Source: Sweltsa coloradensis
Taxonomy: Eukaryota; Arthropoda; Insecta; Plecoptera; Chloroperlidae
Assembly (NCBI GenBank): GCA_024449915.1
Contig: JAMZAV010000953.1
Span: 124,001-188,000 of the forward strand
Reading direction: 5' to 3'
Length of the DNA stretch: 64,000 bases
The stretch's first letter is position 1. Each line of letters opens with the position of its first letter. The translations under genes were made by a program, and so were the position numbers. The notes beneath the pieces were generated by a model. That model did not search any database. It was not told where the DNA came from and worked only from the letters and a program-made list of their open reading frames with translations. Below, in pieces: positions 23,936 to 35,030 of this stretch.

Positions 23936-24148
23936 AGTTATTATTTACTACAATTCAGAAATTAAAAAAGTCCGCCCCAACCGGGATTCGAACCACGAGT
24001 AGTTAACTACAATTCAGAGATTAAAATGTACCCGTCCTGATGGTCTAGTGGTTAAGACGCTCACCTGGAATATGGGAGATCCGTGATTCGAATCCCGGTC
24101 AGGGCGGACTTTTTTAAATTCTGAATTGTAGTAAATAATAATAATACC
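23936..24148. repeat. Palindromic tRNA-like element
   Basis: The outer arms 23,936-23,996 and 24,088-24,147 are near-perfect reverse complements. Each ends in tRNA T-arm sequence (GATTCGAA-CC inside GGTC/CCGG context). The right half carries an almost complete tRNA-like fold at 24,032-24,107 with A box TGGTCTAGTGG and B box GATTCGAATCC. Its anticodon loop appears to be nine bases, so a working tRNA is unlikely. I read it as a head-to-head dimer of a tRNA-derived SINE, collapsed on the left. Confidence 0.7.
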
Positions 24149-24157
24149 ATTCTTAGA

Positions 24158-24176
24158 ATTATTATTATTATTATTA

Positions 24177-24226
<50 letters not shown>

Positions 24227-24236
24227 TTTATTATTT
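24158..24236. repeat. (ATT)n microsatellite, tail of LINE copy B
   Basis: ATT run contiguous with the 3' end of LINE copy B; on the minus strand it is the AAT tail of that LINE. Confidence 0.9.
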
Positions 24237-24727
24237 TATTGGATGTATTTCATACAAAGTCGGTCAAAACCGGAGCTGACATGTTGTACGGACTAACGTC
24301 AAGTACTTCCATATTGTGTATCTATATTACATACCTACATTATTACTTTGTCTTAACTCTAACTAAAATAAGTCATTTTATAAAATTGTAGATGATGTTT
24401 TCTTTCTGCTGTGTACGGTCGTGGCCGATTTCTCGTTGCCATCCTAGCATTTGCTCTTCGGACTATGGAAAACCACGAAAACCATGTCAGGATGGAAGCT
24501 GTCTCGGAATCTCGAAGTATCATTCTTAGTTTAGAAATTTACGAACTATTCTACACTTGTTGAATATTACTGCCTTTTGAGTCTCGATGTAAACATTGGG
24601 TGGAAGATCTAGTTGTTTAATGCTTTCATGTAGCTTCTTCGGTATGATGCCATTAGCCGTTATCACGTATGGGATTGTATTTACCTTTTTCTGTTTCCAC
24701 ATCTTCTTGATCTCAATTGCAAGTTAG
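24237..24727 (-). mobile_element. R4-like LINE copy B, 3' fragment
   Basis: The final 490 bases of the LINE family seen in full in copies A and D. It starts at the 3' word GGATGTATTTCATACAAA and extends to TCTCAATTGCAAGT, which is about 24,722 here and 29,605 in copy D. It is 5'-truncated, as usual for target-primed integration, and the break touches another ATT tract. It contains only the 3' UTR and the last codons of the endonuclease domain. Confidence 0.85.
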
Positions 24728-24738
24728 TATTTTTATTA

Positions 24739-24809
<71 letters not shown>
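24728..24809. repeat. (ATT)n microsatellite
   Basis: About 25 ATT units placed exactly between truncated LINE copy B and the start of a + strand LINE C-terminal fragment. Confidence 0.95.
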
Positions 24810-24980
24810 GTCGGTAGTCTTGGAGGATGGGACCAAGAAAATGAACGAGTATTGCGCGCCTTAGGTATTAGTAAGAGATGTGCTACATCAATGAGGAAGA
24901 AAATGGTCAGCGAAACTATCAAGTGGTCTCGAAATATATATGTGGAACACGTGTCCGGCATAAGACAATATTCAGATTAG
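24810..24980 (+). pseudogene. C-terminal end of a different LINE ORF
   Basis: After the ATT tract the frame reads VGSLGGWDQENERVLRALGI, then SKRCATSMRKKMVS, then TIKWSRNIYVEHVSGIRQYS and a stop. From memory of the family, V-G-S-L-G-x-W-D followed by M-V-S-D-T-I-x-W-S-R-D-I-Y-x-E-H is the extreme C-terminus of a group of invertebrate non-LTR retrotransposon proteins. Everything upstream is missing, cut at the microsatellite. The protein is in the opposite orientation to LINE copy B. Confidence 0.55.
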
Positions 24981-25155
24981 AAAGATAGTAAAATGATCTG
25001 TTTATGTACCGGTACAAGGTGATATTTGCTAAGAAGTGCCAGTGGCAGCGCTTCACGACAGACCGTCGGTGGCGAATACGCTCAACATAGCGTCATCACA
25101 CCATTCAAGGTGATAAAACCACGGGTGGGAATGAGGTATTCTGAATATCATTATC

Positions 25156-25431
25156 ATGGCAAAAGATTTCAGTAAGCCCCACAAATCAAAGCGATTGGCT
25201 ATAATTGCAAAACACTTTCCACACGATGAACTGTCTCAAAGATACAAATTTTACATTGATGACGAGATCTATGATGAGATCGCGTTTTACGAGGAGTTGA
25301 TAATTGAAAATACGGACACAAAGGAGGAGTGCGGGAAAGTTACAATCAGCGTGAAACATGCCGGTAAAGACCAGCAAATACGTTCAGATTCGCCTCATCA
25401 GCACAAGCAACAATCAACGGGAAAACATTAG
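25156..25431 (+). CDS. Hypothetical 91-residue ORF
   Basis: Begins MAKDFSKPHKSKRL and is highly charged: an acidic middle (IDDEIYDEIAFYEELII) and a His/Gln-rich end. It has no membrane segment and no motif I recognise. It lies between the LINE C-terminal fragment ending at 24,980 and a T-rich 3' end at 26,070, so it may be 3' UTR or part of another element rather than a gene. Opposing and overlapping ORFs are shadows. The codon pattern is unremarkable and the sequence is clean. Coding status is doubtful. Confidence 0.25.
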   Translation: MAKDFSKPHKSKRLAIIAKHFPHDELSQRYKFYIDDEIYDEIAFYEELIIENTDTKEECGKVTISVKHAGKDQQIRSDSPHQHKQQSTGKH

Positions 25432-26070
25432 TGTAGTGTCAAGATTATCAGTTGCGTTGACAGACATTTCGCCACGATCGAAGAGAGACGAAATGATTAC
25501 TCTACTACCTCTGGATCGGGAGAGTTAACTACCTTCCCTGTAAAACAAAATATTGTACATCGTCAAGACAAGGACATCTATCACGGTTCTGTGGTACAGC
25601 ACCATCTCGCACGTAGACATCCAGGCTCTCCTGCTGCAAAAAACCCAACCAAGTGATCCCATTCTCCGTCAAGTTCTTCACTGCCTTCCAATACAACCCG
25701 AAGTATGCAGAGAATTATGAGGAAGACACTCTTTGCGATTTATGACTACGAGAAACATGAATTTTTTACCCAAGAACTGCCCCAAACATTCTCTCGGACC
25801 ACACCCAGGCTCTCCTATACTGCAAAAACCCAAACCCAAAGTGATCCTATTCTCCATCAAGTTCTTAAATCACAACCATTCGACGGAGTGCAAAATCCCT
25901 GTGAAGATACAGTTTCAGGACAAGAAACCTGACCATCTAAGTTCGATGACTACATCAAACTATGTTCAGAACCTCAAGCTGATCTTCTAATCATGATTAT
26001 TGTAATTATGATTGTTTTTATTGTTTTTAATCGTGTATTTGTCTTTGAAAAAATATTTTAAATAAAATTG
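25432..26070 (+). repeat. Element 3' region with local duplication
   Basis: CCAGGCTCTCCT-CTGCAAAAA plus CCAA-GTGATCC-ATTCTCC-TCAAGTTCTT occurs twice, at 25,620-25,680 and 25,806-25,866. The stretch ends TTTAAATAAAATTGAATTATT, merging into an ATT tract in the way a LINE 3' end does. It probably represents the 3' end of the + strand element whose last codons are at 24,810. The small ORFs at 25,705-25,990 have no motif. Confidence 0.45.
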
Positions 26071-26097
26071 AATTATTATTATTATTATTATTATTTT
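26071..26097. repeat. (ATT)n microsatellite
   Basis: Short ATT run shared by the 3' end of the + strand element and the 3' tail of LINE copy C, which face each other tail to tail. Confidence 0.9.
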
Positions 26098-29040
26098 ATT
26101 GGATGTATTTCATACAAACTCGGTTAAAACCGGAGCTAACATGTTGTACGGACTTACGTCAAGTACTTCCATGTGTACCTATTACATACATTATTACTTT
26201 TGTCTTAACTCTAACTAAAATAAGTCATTTATAAATTGTAATATTGTTTGTAGATGATGTTTTCTTTCTGCTGTGTACGGTCGTGGCCGATTTCTCGTCG
26301 CCATCCTAGCATTTGCTCTTCGGACTATGGGAAACCACGAAAACCATGTCAGGATGGAAGCTGTCTCGAAATCTCGAAGTATCATTCTTAGTTTAGAAAT
26401 TTACGAACGATTCTACACGTGTTGAGTATTACTGCCTTTTGAGTCTCGATGTATACATTGGGTTGAAGATCTAGTTGTTTAATGCTTTCATGTAGCTTCT
26501 TCGGTATGATGCCTTTGGCTGATATAAGAATGGGATTGTATTTACCTTTTTCTGTTTCCACATCTCTTGATCTAATTGCAAGTTCACTATATTTGGGTCA
26601 ATTTTTTTCTTCCACGTGGTCTCGACGTTATGGCACATTGGGATAGCAAACGTCGATAAGGGTAGTTTCTTGTTTCTTCTTGCAATTTTTATTAAATCCG
26701 GTCTGTGTGATGTATCGTTTGGTCTGTATAACTGTGCGGTTCGTAATATAATTTGTAATCTTTACTATCTAGTACTTTCTCTGGTTTGTATTTGTAGTAA
26801 GGGTGTGTGTGTCAATGAGGTTGTACTTGATTGCTAGTTTTTGATGAATAATGAATTAGCTACTTGGTTATGTCCGTGGAGGTAATCTTTTTGACATAGT
26901 GACTTGCACCCGGATATGATGTGTTCGATTGTTTCACCCCTTGCACTACATTTTCTACTTTGATCGTTTACTGTCGCATCTTGTATTATGTATTTTTTAT
27001 AATTGTTGGGTCGCAATCACTCTGTCTGAATAGCCATCATAAAACCTTCTGTTTCTCCAAATATTTCCCCCGTTTTTTAAAACCACCTATTTGATGCTTT
27101 AATATCTACGTAAACCTTTGTGTAGTTCATCATAATGTCTCTTGTGTAGGGTCCTTTTCTGAGAGGACGTAACTCTTTTGAAGCGTCAGTATGAGTTTCC
27201 CTTGTAGATTGACATTTTCGTTTGCTAGATTGAGTGGAGTTAATGATTTGTCAGCTAGCACTACAGCCCTATGAAGTGTGGATTGGTTGCTCTTTGTAAA
27301 AAAGTATTTTCTTAAAATTTCTATTTGTTTATAATATAAGTTGTTCAGATCAATTAGGCCCCGTCCCCCTTTTTTCTCTTGGAAGTGTCAATCTCTCTAT
27401 TGTGATTTAGGATGATGTATTCTGTGTTTGGTAAGTGTAGTACGAGTTAATATTTCCAACGCGTGGATGTCTGTCTGCGTCCTTTTAATGATTCCGAATG
27501 AATATGTCAGTACTGGTACAGCATATGTATTTATTGCTGTTGATCTTGTTTTTACGTTTAGTTGCGTTCTTGAGGATAGACTTTAGTCGTTTATTGTATG
27601 TATCTATCAATTTTGCTTTCATAACTTTATGTTCAATTCTGGCAGCTTGTGCGAATCTAAATATTTGTATACATCGTTATCGTCCATTATTCCAATCCTA
27701 TTTCCATCATCTAGCTGGAACTCTTCTGCTTGTGTAACCTTACCCTTTTCGATATGTAGCGTCTTACATTTGTCTACTCCAAACTCCATGCAGATATTTT
27801 GACTAAATTCTAATGTTGTATTGACTAGACTGTTTAGTTAAAGCAAAATTTTGATGCATACAATTTTAGGTCATCCATGTAGAATAGGTGGGAAATTGTG
27901 TGACATACCAATTATTGTCCTTAATTTTAAATCCGTATGTCGTTTCGTTAAGCATATGGGGACGTGGGTTTAATGACAGACAAAACCATAATGCACTTAA
28001 TGAGTCCCCTTTGGGAAAATGCCACGGTTTAATTGTATTGGATCTGTAGTTATCTGCTGGTTTTCATATTTAGTTTTAGTGTTGTTCTCCATGTCTCCAT
28101 TACTGTCTTCAAAAAGTTTACAATTATTGGGTTGATTTATATATTTGTAAAATCTGAATAAGCCATGTGTGTGGTGTTGAGTCAAAGGCTTTCTTGTAGT
28201 CAATGTAGTTTACGTGAATTTTCCCTTTTCTTATTGTGTGGCCTGATTCATTACAGTAGAGTCAATAATAAGTTGTTTTTTAATCCCTGCGAGTTCTTAC
28301 AGCACCCTTTTTTGTTCCTCGGCCATGATATTGTGTTCTTCGCAATGATTATATACTTATTTGTTATGCATGAAGTCAATATTTTATATATAGTTGGTAG
28401 ACATGTAATTGGCCGATATTTACTTGGGTTTTCTTCGTGTCATTGTCCTTTGGTTTGAGAAAGGTTACTCCTTCAGTAAAGAATTCGGGTATTTCTTTAA
28501 CTCCATTTAAAAACTCGTTGAGACATTTTCTAATTTGATTGTGAGTAGTATTGAATTTCTTTATACCAAAAATTTTGAATATTATCATTACCTGGTGTTT
28601 TCCCAGCTATGTGTAGCACTGATTGTCGACTTTAATTCATCAATAGTTATACCTTCGAATCTCATCTCATTAATATCGCTCATCCTAGTATTTCATCTTG
28701 AATCCATTGTGCATCCTGGTTGTGTGCTACCGGGTTACCCCATATTCCTGTCCAAAACTCTTCTATCTCTGTCTTAGTTGGTGTTCCATTTCCTATTATT
28801 TCTTCGGTACTAGGTAGTTGTTGGTAAAACTGTTTTTCCTTTTCTTTAAACATTCGGTTTTGTTCTTTTCTAATACTACATTTTTTATATCTTTTTAATC
28901 TCTTAGCTAGAGCACTTACTTTTTGTTTAAGTGTATCCAAATATTCGTGAATGAATTCGTTAAGTGTTTCATGCTTTGCATGAACCTTGAATCTTTCAAA
29001 TATATTTTGGCAGTATCTTATCACATTTTTAGATCGATTA
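26098..29040 (-). mobile_element. R4-like LINE copy C, 5'-truncated
   Basis: About 2.94 kb of the same LINE family. Reading the minus strand: linker and upstream region at 28,680-29,024 (FIHEYLDTLKQKVSALAKRL, then EIEEFWTGIWGNPV); reverse transcriptase start at 28,376-28,588; palm near 27,880; Cys/His block at 26,834-27,016 (CSARGETIEHIISGC); and endonuclease near 26,620-26,760, where PLID-V can be read. The 5' break at 29,040 falls in the linker coding region and abuts an ATT tract. Several frameshifts and stops make it non-functional. At 28,930 it holds the uninterrupted TGTTTAAGTGTATCC site that shows where the transposon entered copy D. Confidence 0.85.
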
Positions 29041-29068
29041 AATTATTATTATTATTATTAAATTATTA

Positions 29069-29113
<45 letters not shown>

Positions 29114-29114
29114 T
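29041..29114. repeat. (ATT)n microsatellite between LINE copies C and D
   Basis: ATT run that is both the AAT tail of copy D and the insertion boundary of 5'-truncated copy C, arranged head to tail. Confidence 0.95.
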
Positions 29115-29599
29115 TATTGGATGTATTTCATACAAACTCGGTCAAAACCGGAGCTAACATGTTGTACGGACTTTCGTCAAGTACTTCCATGTGTATCTAT
29201 ATTACATACCTACATTATTTTCTTTGTCTTAACTCTAACTAAAATAAGTCATTTATAATATAGTTTGTAGATGATGTTTTCTTTCGCTGCGTACGGTCGT
29301 GGCCCATTTCTCGTCGCCATCCCAGCATTTGCTTTGGGGCTATGGGAAACCCCGAAAACCATGTCAGGATGGAAGCTGGTCTCGGAATCTCGAAGTATCA
29401 TTCTTAGTTTAGAAATTTACGAAAATATTCTACACGTGTTGAGTATTACTGCCTTTTGAGTCTCGATGTTAAAATTGGGTGGAAGATCTAGTTGTTTAAT
29501 GCTTTCATGTAGCTTCTTCGGTATGATGCCATTAGCCGATTTTCACGTATGGGATTGTATTTTCCTTTTTTCTGTTTTCCCCATCTTCTTGATCTCAAT

Positions 29600-30010
29600 T
29601 GCAAGTCACTATACTTGTCAATTTTTTTCTTCCATGTAGTCTTGGGCGTTATGGCACATTGGGACAGGCAACGTCAATAAGGGGAGTTTCTTGTTTTTCT
29701 TGTCAATTTTAATTAAATCCGGTCTGTTGTGATGTATAGTTTGGTCTGTTATAACGTGCGGTCGTAATATAATTTGAAATCTTTGCTATCTAGTACTTTC
29801 TCTGGTTTGTATTTGTAGTAAGGTTGGGTGTGTATCAATGGAGGTTGTACTTGATTGCTAGTTTTTTGGGGAATAATGTTAGCTACTTGGTTATGTCTGT
29901 AGAGGTAATCCGTTGACATAGTGACTGGCACCCGGATATGATGTGTTCGAGTGTTTCACCCCTTACACGACATGTGCTACATGGGTCGTTTACTGTCGCA
30001 GCTTGTATAA
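29600..30010 (-). pseudogene. LINE copy D: Cys/His block and restriction-like endonuclease
   Basis: Near 29,930-29,990 the minus strand encodes a C-x2-C spaced with GE-LEHI and a later Cys, matching the CCHC block between reverse transcriptase and endonuclease. At 29,749-29,931 it reads HNQVANII and YYKYKPEKVLDSKDFKLYYD. From 29,750 down to 29,600 it reads HNRPDLIKIDKK followed, across a frameshift, by PLIDVA and a KY-DLQL block. This fits the PD-(D/E)xK-like endonuclease of R2-group LINEs (RPD, then K, then IDVA-P), which nicks the target DNA. Frameshifts disable it. Confidence 0.6.
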
Positions 30011-30421
30011 TGTATTTTTATAATTTTTCGTTGGGAAATCACTCTGTCTTTAATAGCCGCATAAAAACCTTCTGTTTCTCCAAATAGTTCCCCGTTGTTC
30101 AACCACCTATTGATGCTTTAATATCTACGTGACCTTATGTAGTTCATCATAATGTCTTTTTGTGTAGGGTCTTTCTGAGAGACGTAACTCTTTTGAAGCG
30201 TCAGTTATGAGTTTCCCTTGTAGATTGACAAATTTTTGTTTGCTAGATTGATGGAGTTAATGATTTGTCAGCTAGCACCCCAGCCTATGCAGTGTAATTG
30301 GTTGCTCTTTGTAAAAAAATATTTTCTTAAAATGTCTAGTTGTTTTATAATATAAGTTGTTCAGATCAATTAGGCTCGTCCTCCTTGTTCTCTTGAAAGG
30401 TCAATCTCTCTATTGCTGATT

Positions 30422-30892
30422 TTAGGATGATTTCATTCTGTGTTTAGTAAGTGTAGTACGAGTTAATATTTCCAGCGCGTGGATGTCTGTCTGTGTCCAT
30501 TTAATGATTCCGAATGAATATGTCAGTACTGGTATAGCATATGTATTTATTGCTGCGATCTTGCTTTTACCGTTTAGTTGCGTCTTGAGGATAGATTTTA
30601 GTCGCTTCTTGTATGTATTTATCAATTTTTCTTTCATTACTTTATGTTCAATTCTGGCAGCTTGTGAGAATCCTAAATATTTGTATACTTCGTTATCATC
30701 CATTACTCCAATCCTATTTCCATCATCTAGCTGGAACTCTTCTGCCTGCGTAACCTTACCCTTTTCGATATGTAGCGTCTTACACTTGTCTACTCCAAAA
30801 TCCATGCAGATATCTTGACTAAATTCAAATGAAGTATTGATTAAACTGTTTAGTTGAACAAAATTTGATGCATATAACTTTAGATCATCCAT
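30422..30892 (-). pseudogene. LINE copy D: reverse transcriptase palm and thumb (156 codons open)
   Basis: Starts inside the active site: the upstream codons give LFF before MDDLKLYASN, so the catalytic dyad is the F-M-D-D form. It continues with CMDFGVDKCKTLHIEKGK, YKYLGFSQAARIEHKVMKEK, a KKRLKSILKTQLNGKSKI block and IPVLTYSFGIIKWTQTDI, all in the order of the thumb of this LINE family. It is the longest intact coding segment of the LINE in the window. It ends at a frameshift near 30,425 just before the HPKSAIERL-like continuation. Confidence 0.8.
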
Positions 30893-31389
30893 GAAGAATA
30901 GGTGAGAAATTGTGTGACATACCCTATTATTGTCCTAATTTTAAATCCGTATGTTGATTCGTTAAGCATATGCGACAGTGGGTTTAATGACAGACAAAAC
31001 CATAATGCGATAAATTAGTTTACCTTGGAAAAATGCCACGTTTAATTTGGATTGGATCTGTAGTTATCTGCTGGTTTTTCATATTTAGTTTTAGTGTTTT
31101 TCTCCATGTCTTCATTACTGTCTTCAAAAAGTTTACAATTATTGGGTTTATTTTATATATTTGTAAAATTGAATAAGCCATGTGTTGTGGTGTTTAGTCA
31201 TAAGCTTTTTTGTAGTCAATGTAGTTTACGTGAATATTCCTTTTTTATTGTGTGCCCGGTTCATTACAGTAGAGTCGATAATGAGTTGTTCTTTACATCC
31301 CTGCGAGTTCTTACAGCATCCTTTTTGTTCCTCGGCCATGATATTGTATTCTTTGCAATGCTTATATACTTTATTTGTTATGCATGAAG

Positions 31390-31692
31390 TCAATATTTTA
31401 TATATAGTTGGTAGGAAATGTAATTGGCCGATATTTTCTTGGGTTTTCGTGTCATTATCTTTCGGGTTTTAGAAAGGTTATCCTTCAGTAAGAATTCGGG
31501 TATTTCTTTAAATCCATTTATAAACTCGTTGAGACATTTTCTAATTTGATTGTGAGTAGTATTGAATTTCTTATACCAAAAATTTTGAATATTATCATTA
31601 CCTGGTGCTTTCCAGCTATGTGTAGCACTGATTGTCGACTTTAATTCATCAACAGTTATACCTTCGAACCTCATCTCATTAACATCGCTCAT
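31390..31692 (-). pseudogene. LINE copy D: reverse transcriptase N-terminal segment
   Basis: Reads MSDVNEMRFEGITVDELKS, then HSWKAPGNDNIQNFWYKKFN and IRKCLNEFINGFKEIPEFLL. WK-PG-D-x-I-Q-x-F-W-x-K is the block that opens the reverse transcriptase of this family. It corresponds to 28,376-28,640 in copy C. A frameshift at about 31,490 ends the open stretch. Confidence 0.75.
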
Positions 31693-31937
31693 CCTAGCTC
31701 TTTCGTCTTGAATCCATTGTGCATCCTGGTTGTGTGGTACCGGGTTACCCCATATTCCTGCCCAAAACTCTTCTATCTCCGTCTTAGTTGGTGCTCCATT
31801 TCCTGTTTTTTCTTCGGTACTAGATAGTTTTTGGTAAAACTGTTTTTTCCTTTTCTTTGAACATTCGGTTTTGTTCTTTTCTAATGCTACATTCTCTATA
31901 TCTTTTTAATCTCTTAGCAAGAGCACTTACTTTTTGT

Positions 31938-31941
31938 TTAA
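31938..31941. other. TTAA target-site duplication, left
   Basis: TTAA directly before AGGACATCAC. Compare the single TTAA in the empty site TGTTTAAGTG of copy C. Confidence 0.9.
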
Positions 31942-32422
31942 AGGACATCACAACCCTGGGATTTCCCGGCGATGTAAAGAACCTAAGTTGTTTTAATGAC
32001 TAATGGCGAAAACCAGAAGTCTCTAACTTGAAGCAGAAGTTAATTACACCTGTTTGAATAACAATAATTTACGTGGGTGCGCGCGCATCCAAAATCATGA
32101 CGTAAAGATTGCGCACAGTCGAGTCGACTCCCCGACCTCAGATTACTGGTCAGCGCTGTAAAGAACTCTCTCTGTAGAAGAAGATATAGTGTTTAGACAA
32201 AAACCAAAAGCTTCATCGTATTCAGTGGTCTTTCCTCTACAAGAATGTTGCTAAAGTAAACCTTCTTGTAGAAAATAAAACATGGTTTTGGATATTTTAT
32301 AAAACATGCTAAAAACGACAAATATATCGTACTTTCAGAGACCTTGAAAACAAGTAAAATTGACCAAATGTGAAAATATTTTGACACCCACATATAGCTG
32401 TAGGCATGCAAAAAAAAAAAAA
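31942..32422 (+). repeat. Left terminal inverted repeat (about 480 bp)
   Basis: Reverse complement of 35,948-36,428 with only scattered single-base differences and small indels, for example AGTCGAGTCGACTCCCCGAC here against a TCTACTCC form on the right. It ends in an A run after GTAGGCATGC. High arm identity suggests a recent insertion or gene conversion between arms. Confidence 0.9.
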
Positions 32423-33030
32423 ATATACAACATTATGATTCATTTCAAATATGCGTGTATTTGCGTGATATACTAATGCATGCTTTCGTTGAGAATTCAC
32501 GCGCGACCGTCTTATGAAGGTAGCAGCCCCGTGGCACTCGCGATGCAACTTTTCAGAAAACATCAGACTCTTAGGTACACTTGTTATGTTGCCTCTTCTT
32601 GCGGGGACTCAACGGCTGTGAGTCTCCCGTACAAAGCCTTGGAACCTGTTCGACATAATAGTGGATTTTATTTCGTTGTTGGCTCGTTAGTCAAAACAGT
32701 GAAACACATTTTAATTATTATTCTCAATCGCGCACAAAACTAATGGCATTCAATCGGGAACGAAGCTTGCGGGTGGTCAAAATTTCAACTCGATCCGAGC
32801 CTCCGTTCGAACGTTATGGCGAGACATACAAACAAACAAAAACAAAACAAAACAAAACCAGTGACTATTTTTTCCGGTAGAGTCAAATGGAAATGATCGT
32901 AATAATATTACAGGGACACGCGTTATTCTCTCAAAAAGTGCACATATATTTAATTGGGCTTTCAAATATGCTAGAGCAATGAGATAACACAAAACGTCAT
33001 GATTACCTTCATTATGACAATTATGTGGAT
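32423..33030. other. Transposon interior, no gene recognised
   Basis: Clean sequence with an 87-codon + ORF (32,480-32,743) and a 71-codon minus ORF, neither with motifs. It contains a CAAACAAAAACAAAACAAAA tract at 32,830. It lies downstream of the P2X7-like ORF and probably holds its 3' UTR. Confidence 0.45.
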
Positions 33031-33595
33031 CTATCCTGGATATTGGGCTTCTGCATCTGTTGCTCCTGGAAATGGGAGGATTCCTACATACACTCCAGAT
33101 TCCTCAGGAAACGTCTCCTGAATTTTCTTTATCGCGCACGCAGGAATTACGACCCGTTTTCCCTTGCCTAGATTAGTCCAACTGTTTATCCAATATACAA
33201 ACTGTCTATGCAAGATAACGCCATCCTTTATTAGTAATTTCCTTGCTCAATTCTCGTTTCTTTAATCGATTGGAAGTGTTTTGAATCAAAATTTGTCTCA
33301 AGATATGAAGTCCTGCACTTGATATTATATGATGTTGAAAAGTCGGGTGGTTAACTATGCATCCGTAATCTCCTTCGTTGATTAAAGCCACTACGGCATC
33401 GTTTTCTGAACAGCAAACACTCTCTACATTACTCGGCATAGATTTGCACTCGCCGCACTTGCACCAAAATAATGATTGCGTTCTTTCCGCCATTTGAATA
33501 AGTCTTAGCCTTTCTTCCTCACGTCGACGTCTATTTTCTAATATCTCTTCATCTGTATATTCAGGTTCGTACATGTATGGAGTAAAAGCTGCCAT
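33031..33595 (-). pseudogene. P2X7 C-terminal (ballast-domain)-like protein, one frameshift
   Basis: The start Met at 33,595 is followed by a charged helix (EEILENRRRREEERLRL). Then comes a cysteine cluster: WCKCGEC at residues 44-50, CC at 61-62, YGCIVNH at 77-83. After GWRYLA (residues 124-129) a one-base loss causes a stop; the next frame continues RQFVYWINSW, then VVIPACAIKKIQETFP and SGVYVGI. The spacing of W-C-x-C-G-x-C, CC, A-Y-R-x-x-x-x-W and I-P-x-C...I-x-x-F-P...G-x-Y-x-G is that of the zinc-binding intracellular C-terminal domain of the P2X7 receptor and of stand-alone invertebrate proteins with that domain. No channel domain or membrane segment is present. Its role in the transposon is unknown. 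Confidence 0.75.
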
Positions 33596-35030
33596 AATGA
33601 AAACAATGATTAAAACGTAAATAACAAGTGAGCGGAGGGACCCTTATTATAGTTATTAATATTATTCGCCTACACACAACGGCACGCACTCAAAACTGTG
33701 GTCCCGCGGCTAAAATTTAAACACTAATTTACAGATTGTCGCCGTCTATAGGAAAGGGTGGCAATAATTAACACTAAGAAATAAACACGAACACCTGATT
33801 TAAAATTTATAATAAACACGCGGGTACTGTTATCTGTGGTTACTTTACTTTGTTCACATAATAACCAACACTAGGAAAGTAAAATTATGAAGAAAAATCG
33901 GTGAAAGAATACTTCAAGCATAATGTCATACATAAAATGCCAATATTTTAACACTTAGCGCACGCAACAAAATAAAACACAAGTTTTGCGTAAATCACAA
34001 TGGTCTAAGCACATGCCTAGAAGTACACCTTTTCCGTATCAGGTGACATACTACACTGACGTTAGAAAGAGTTTGAACAGTTTGAACACCCAACAATCTT
34101 TAGATCGAAATGAAGTAAAGCTACACACACATCCTAACCTGTCAAACCGCGCGCCCACCCTATTGTTTACCATGGTGTTTACCTACTGCGAAGCGACCAT
34201 TGACCCTAATTGCAAGTGCTGTGGCCAGTCGAGCGTTATACCATTGGGTATTGTTGTACGCATTTCGACGATAACATTATATTTTCATACATAGGATGCT
34301 GTTGGTTTCAATTATCTCTAGGATAATGTCTGCATATTTGCACACTTGGTAAAGCTCTTCAGAATGGCATATCTTCCCTTTCATCTTCATGAAAAAAAGT
34401 TTGCCTAGTTGACATTTGACAAAATACTTTTTCTAATGGCATTCTTTGTATCTCAAACCTCAACACGTGGACACGTAGGCCTACTAGTATTGTTTGACAT
34501 TCTATGGGGAAACTCGCCCTGAATGAGAAGGAGAAGAAGTGGACATGTTACTTTTGAGTCAAAGATGATAATATCCACGCAGTCTCGCTTATTACGATGA
34601 GTATGGGGGGTGGGACTTGGGGGTGGATGAACGAAGTGCAAGATGATGACTGGTCAGGGCAGTCTGTGTATGGACACTAAGAGGTGCGAATCTCGCGCGT
34701 GTATTTGTTTGCAGCCGTGTAACAATTAAGTGACGACAGAGAGTTCGCGTGTATCTTGAGCTACGGTGCCGTGATCTACTAATTACCTCTTCTTCTTATT
34801 AAACATTAATTAATTAATAGTGTAAAGTTAGTGACAACGGCAAATAGTACCCGTAATCCTAATTCATAGTGTATAGTATAAGTAACCACGGAGAACAGTT
34901 CCCGCGTGTGTATACGGGTCCAAGGTAAACTATAATACTCTTGTAATTTGCATATATATTCATATCCTTTTCTAAAGTGAAGAATATCATACAGTCAATG
35001 ACTTGATTTGTTGCAACTAACAACTCAATA
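33596..35030. other. Transposon interior between the two ORFs
   Basis: About 1.4 kb lying between divergent ORF starts, so it should contain both promoters. A 102-codon + ORF (33,986-34,294) has a few Cys residues near its end (CKCCG) but no known motif. I see no transposase-like D-D-E region on either strand, and no clear TATA box can be defended. Confidence 0.4.

Noticed and set aside
32193..32563. ORFs repeated at 32,193-32,563 and 35,840-36,177
   Set aside because: Identical because they lie in the two terminal inverted repeats; not independent genes.
33986..34294. Second cargo gene in the transposon (102 codons)
   Set aside because: No motif, no conserved cysteine pattern beyond one CKCCG, and no homologue in the window to test conservation.
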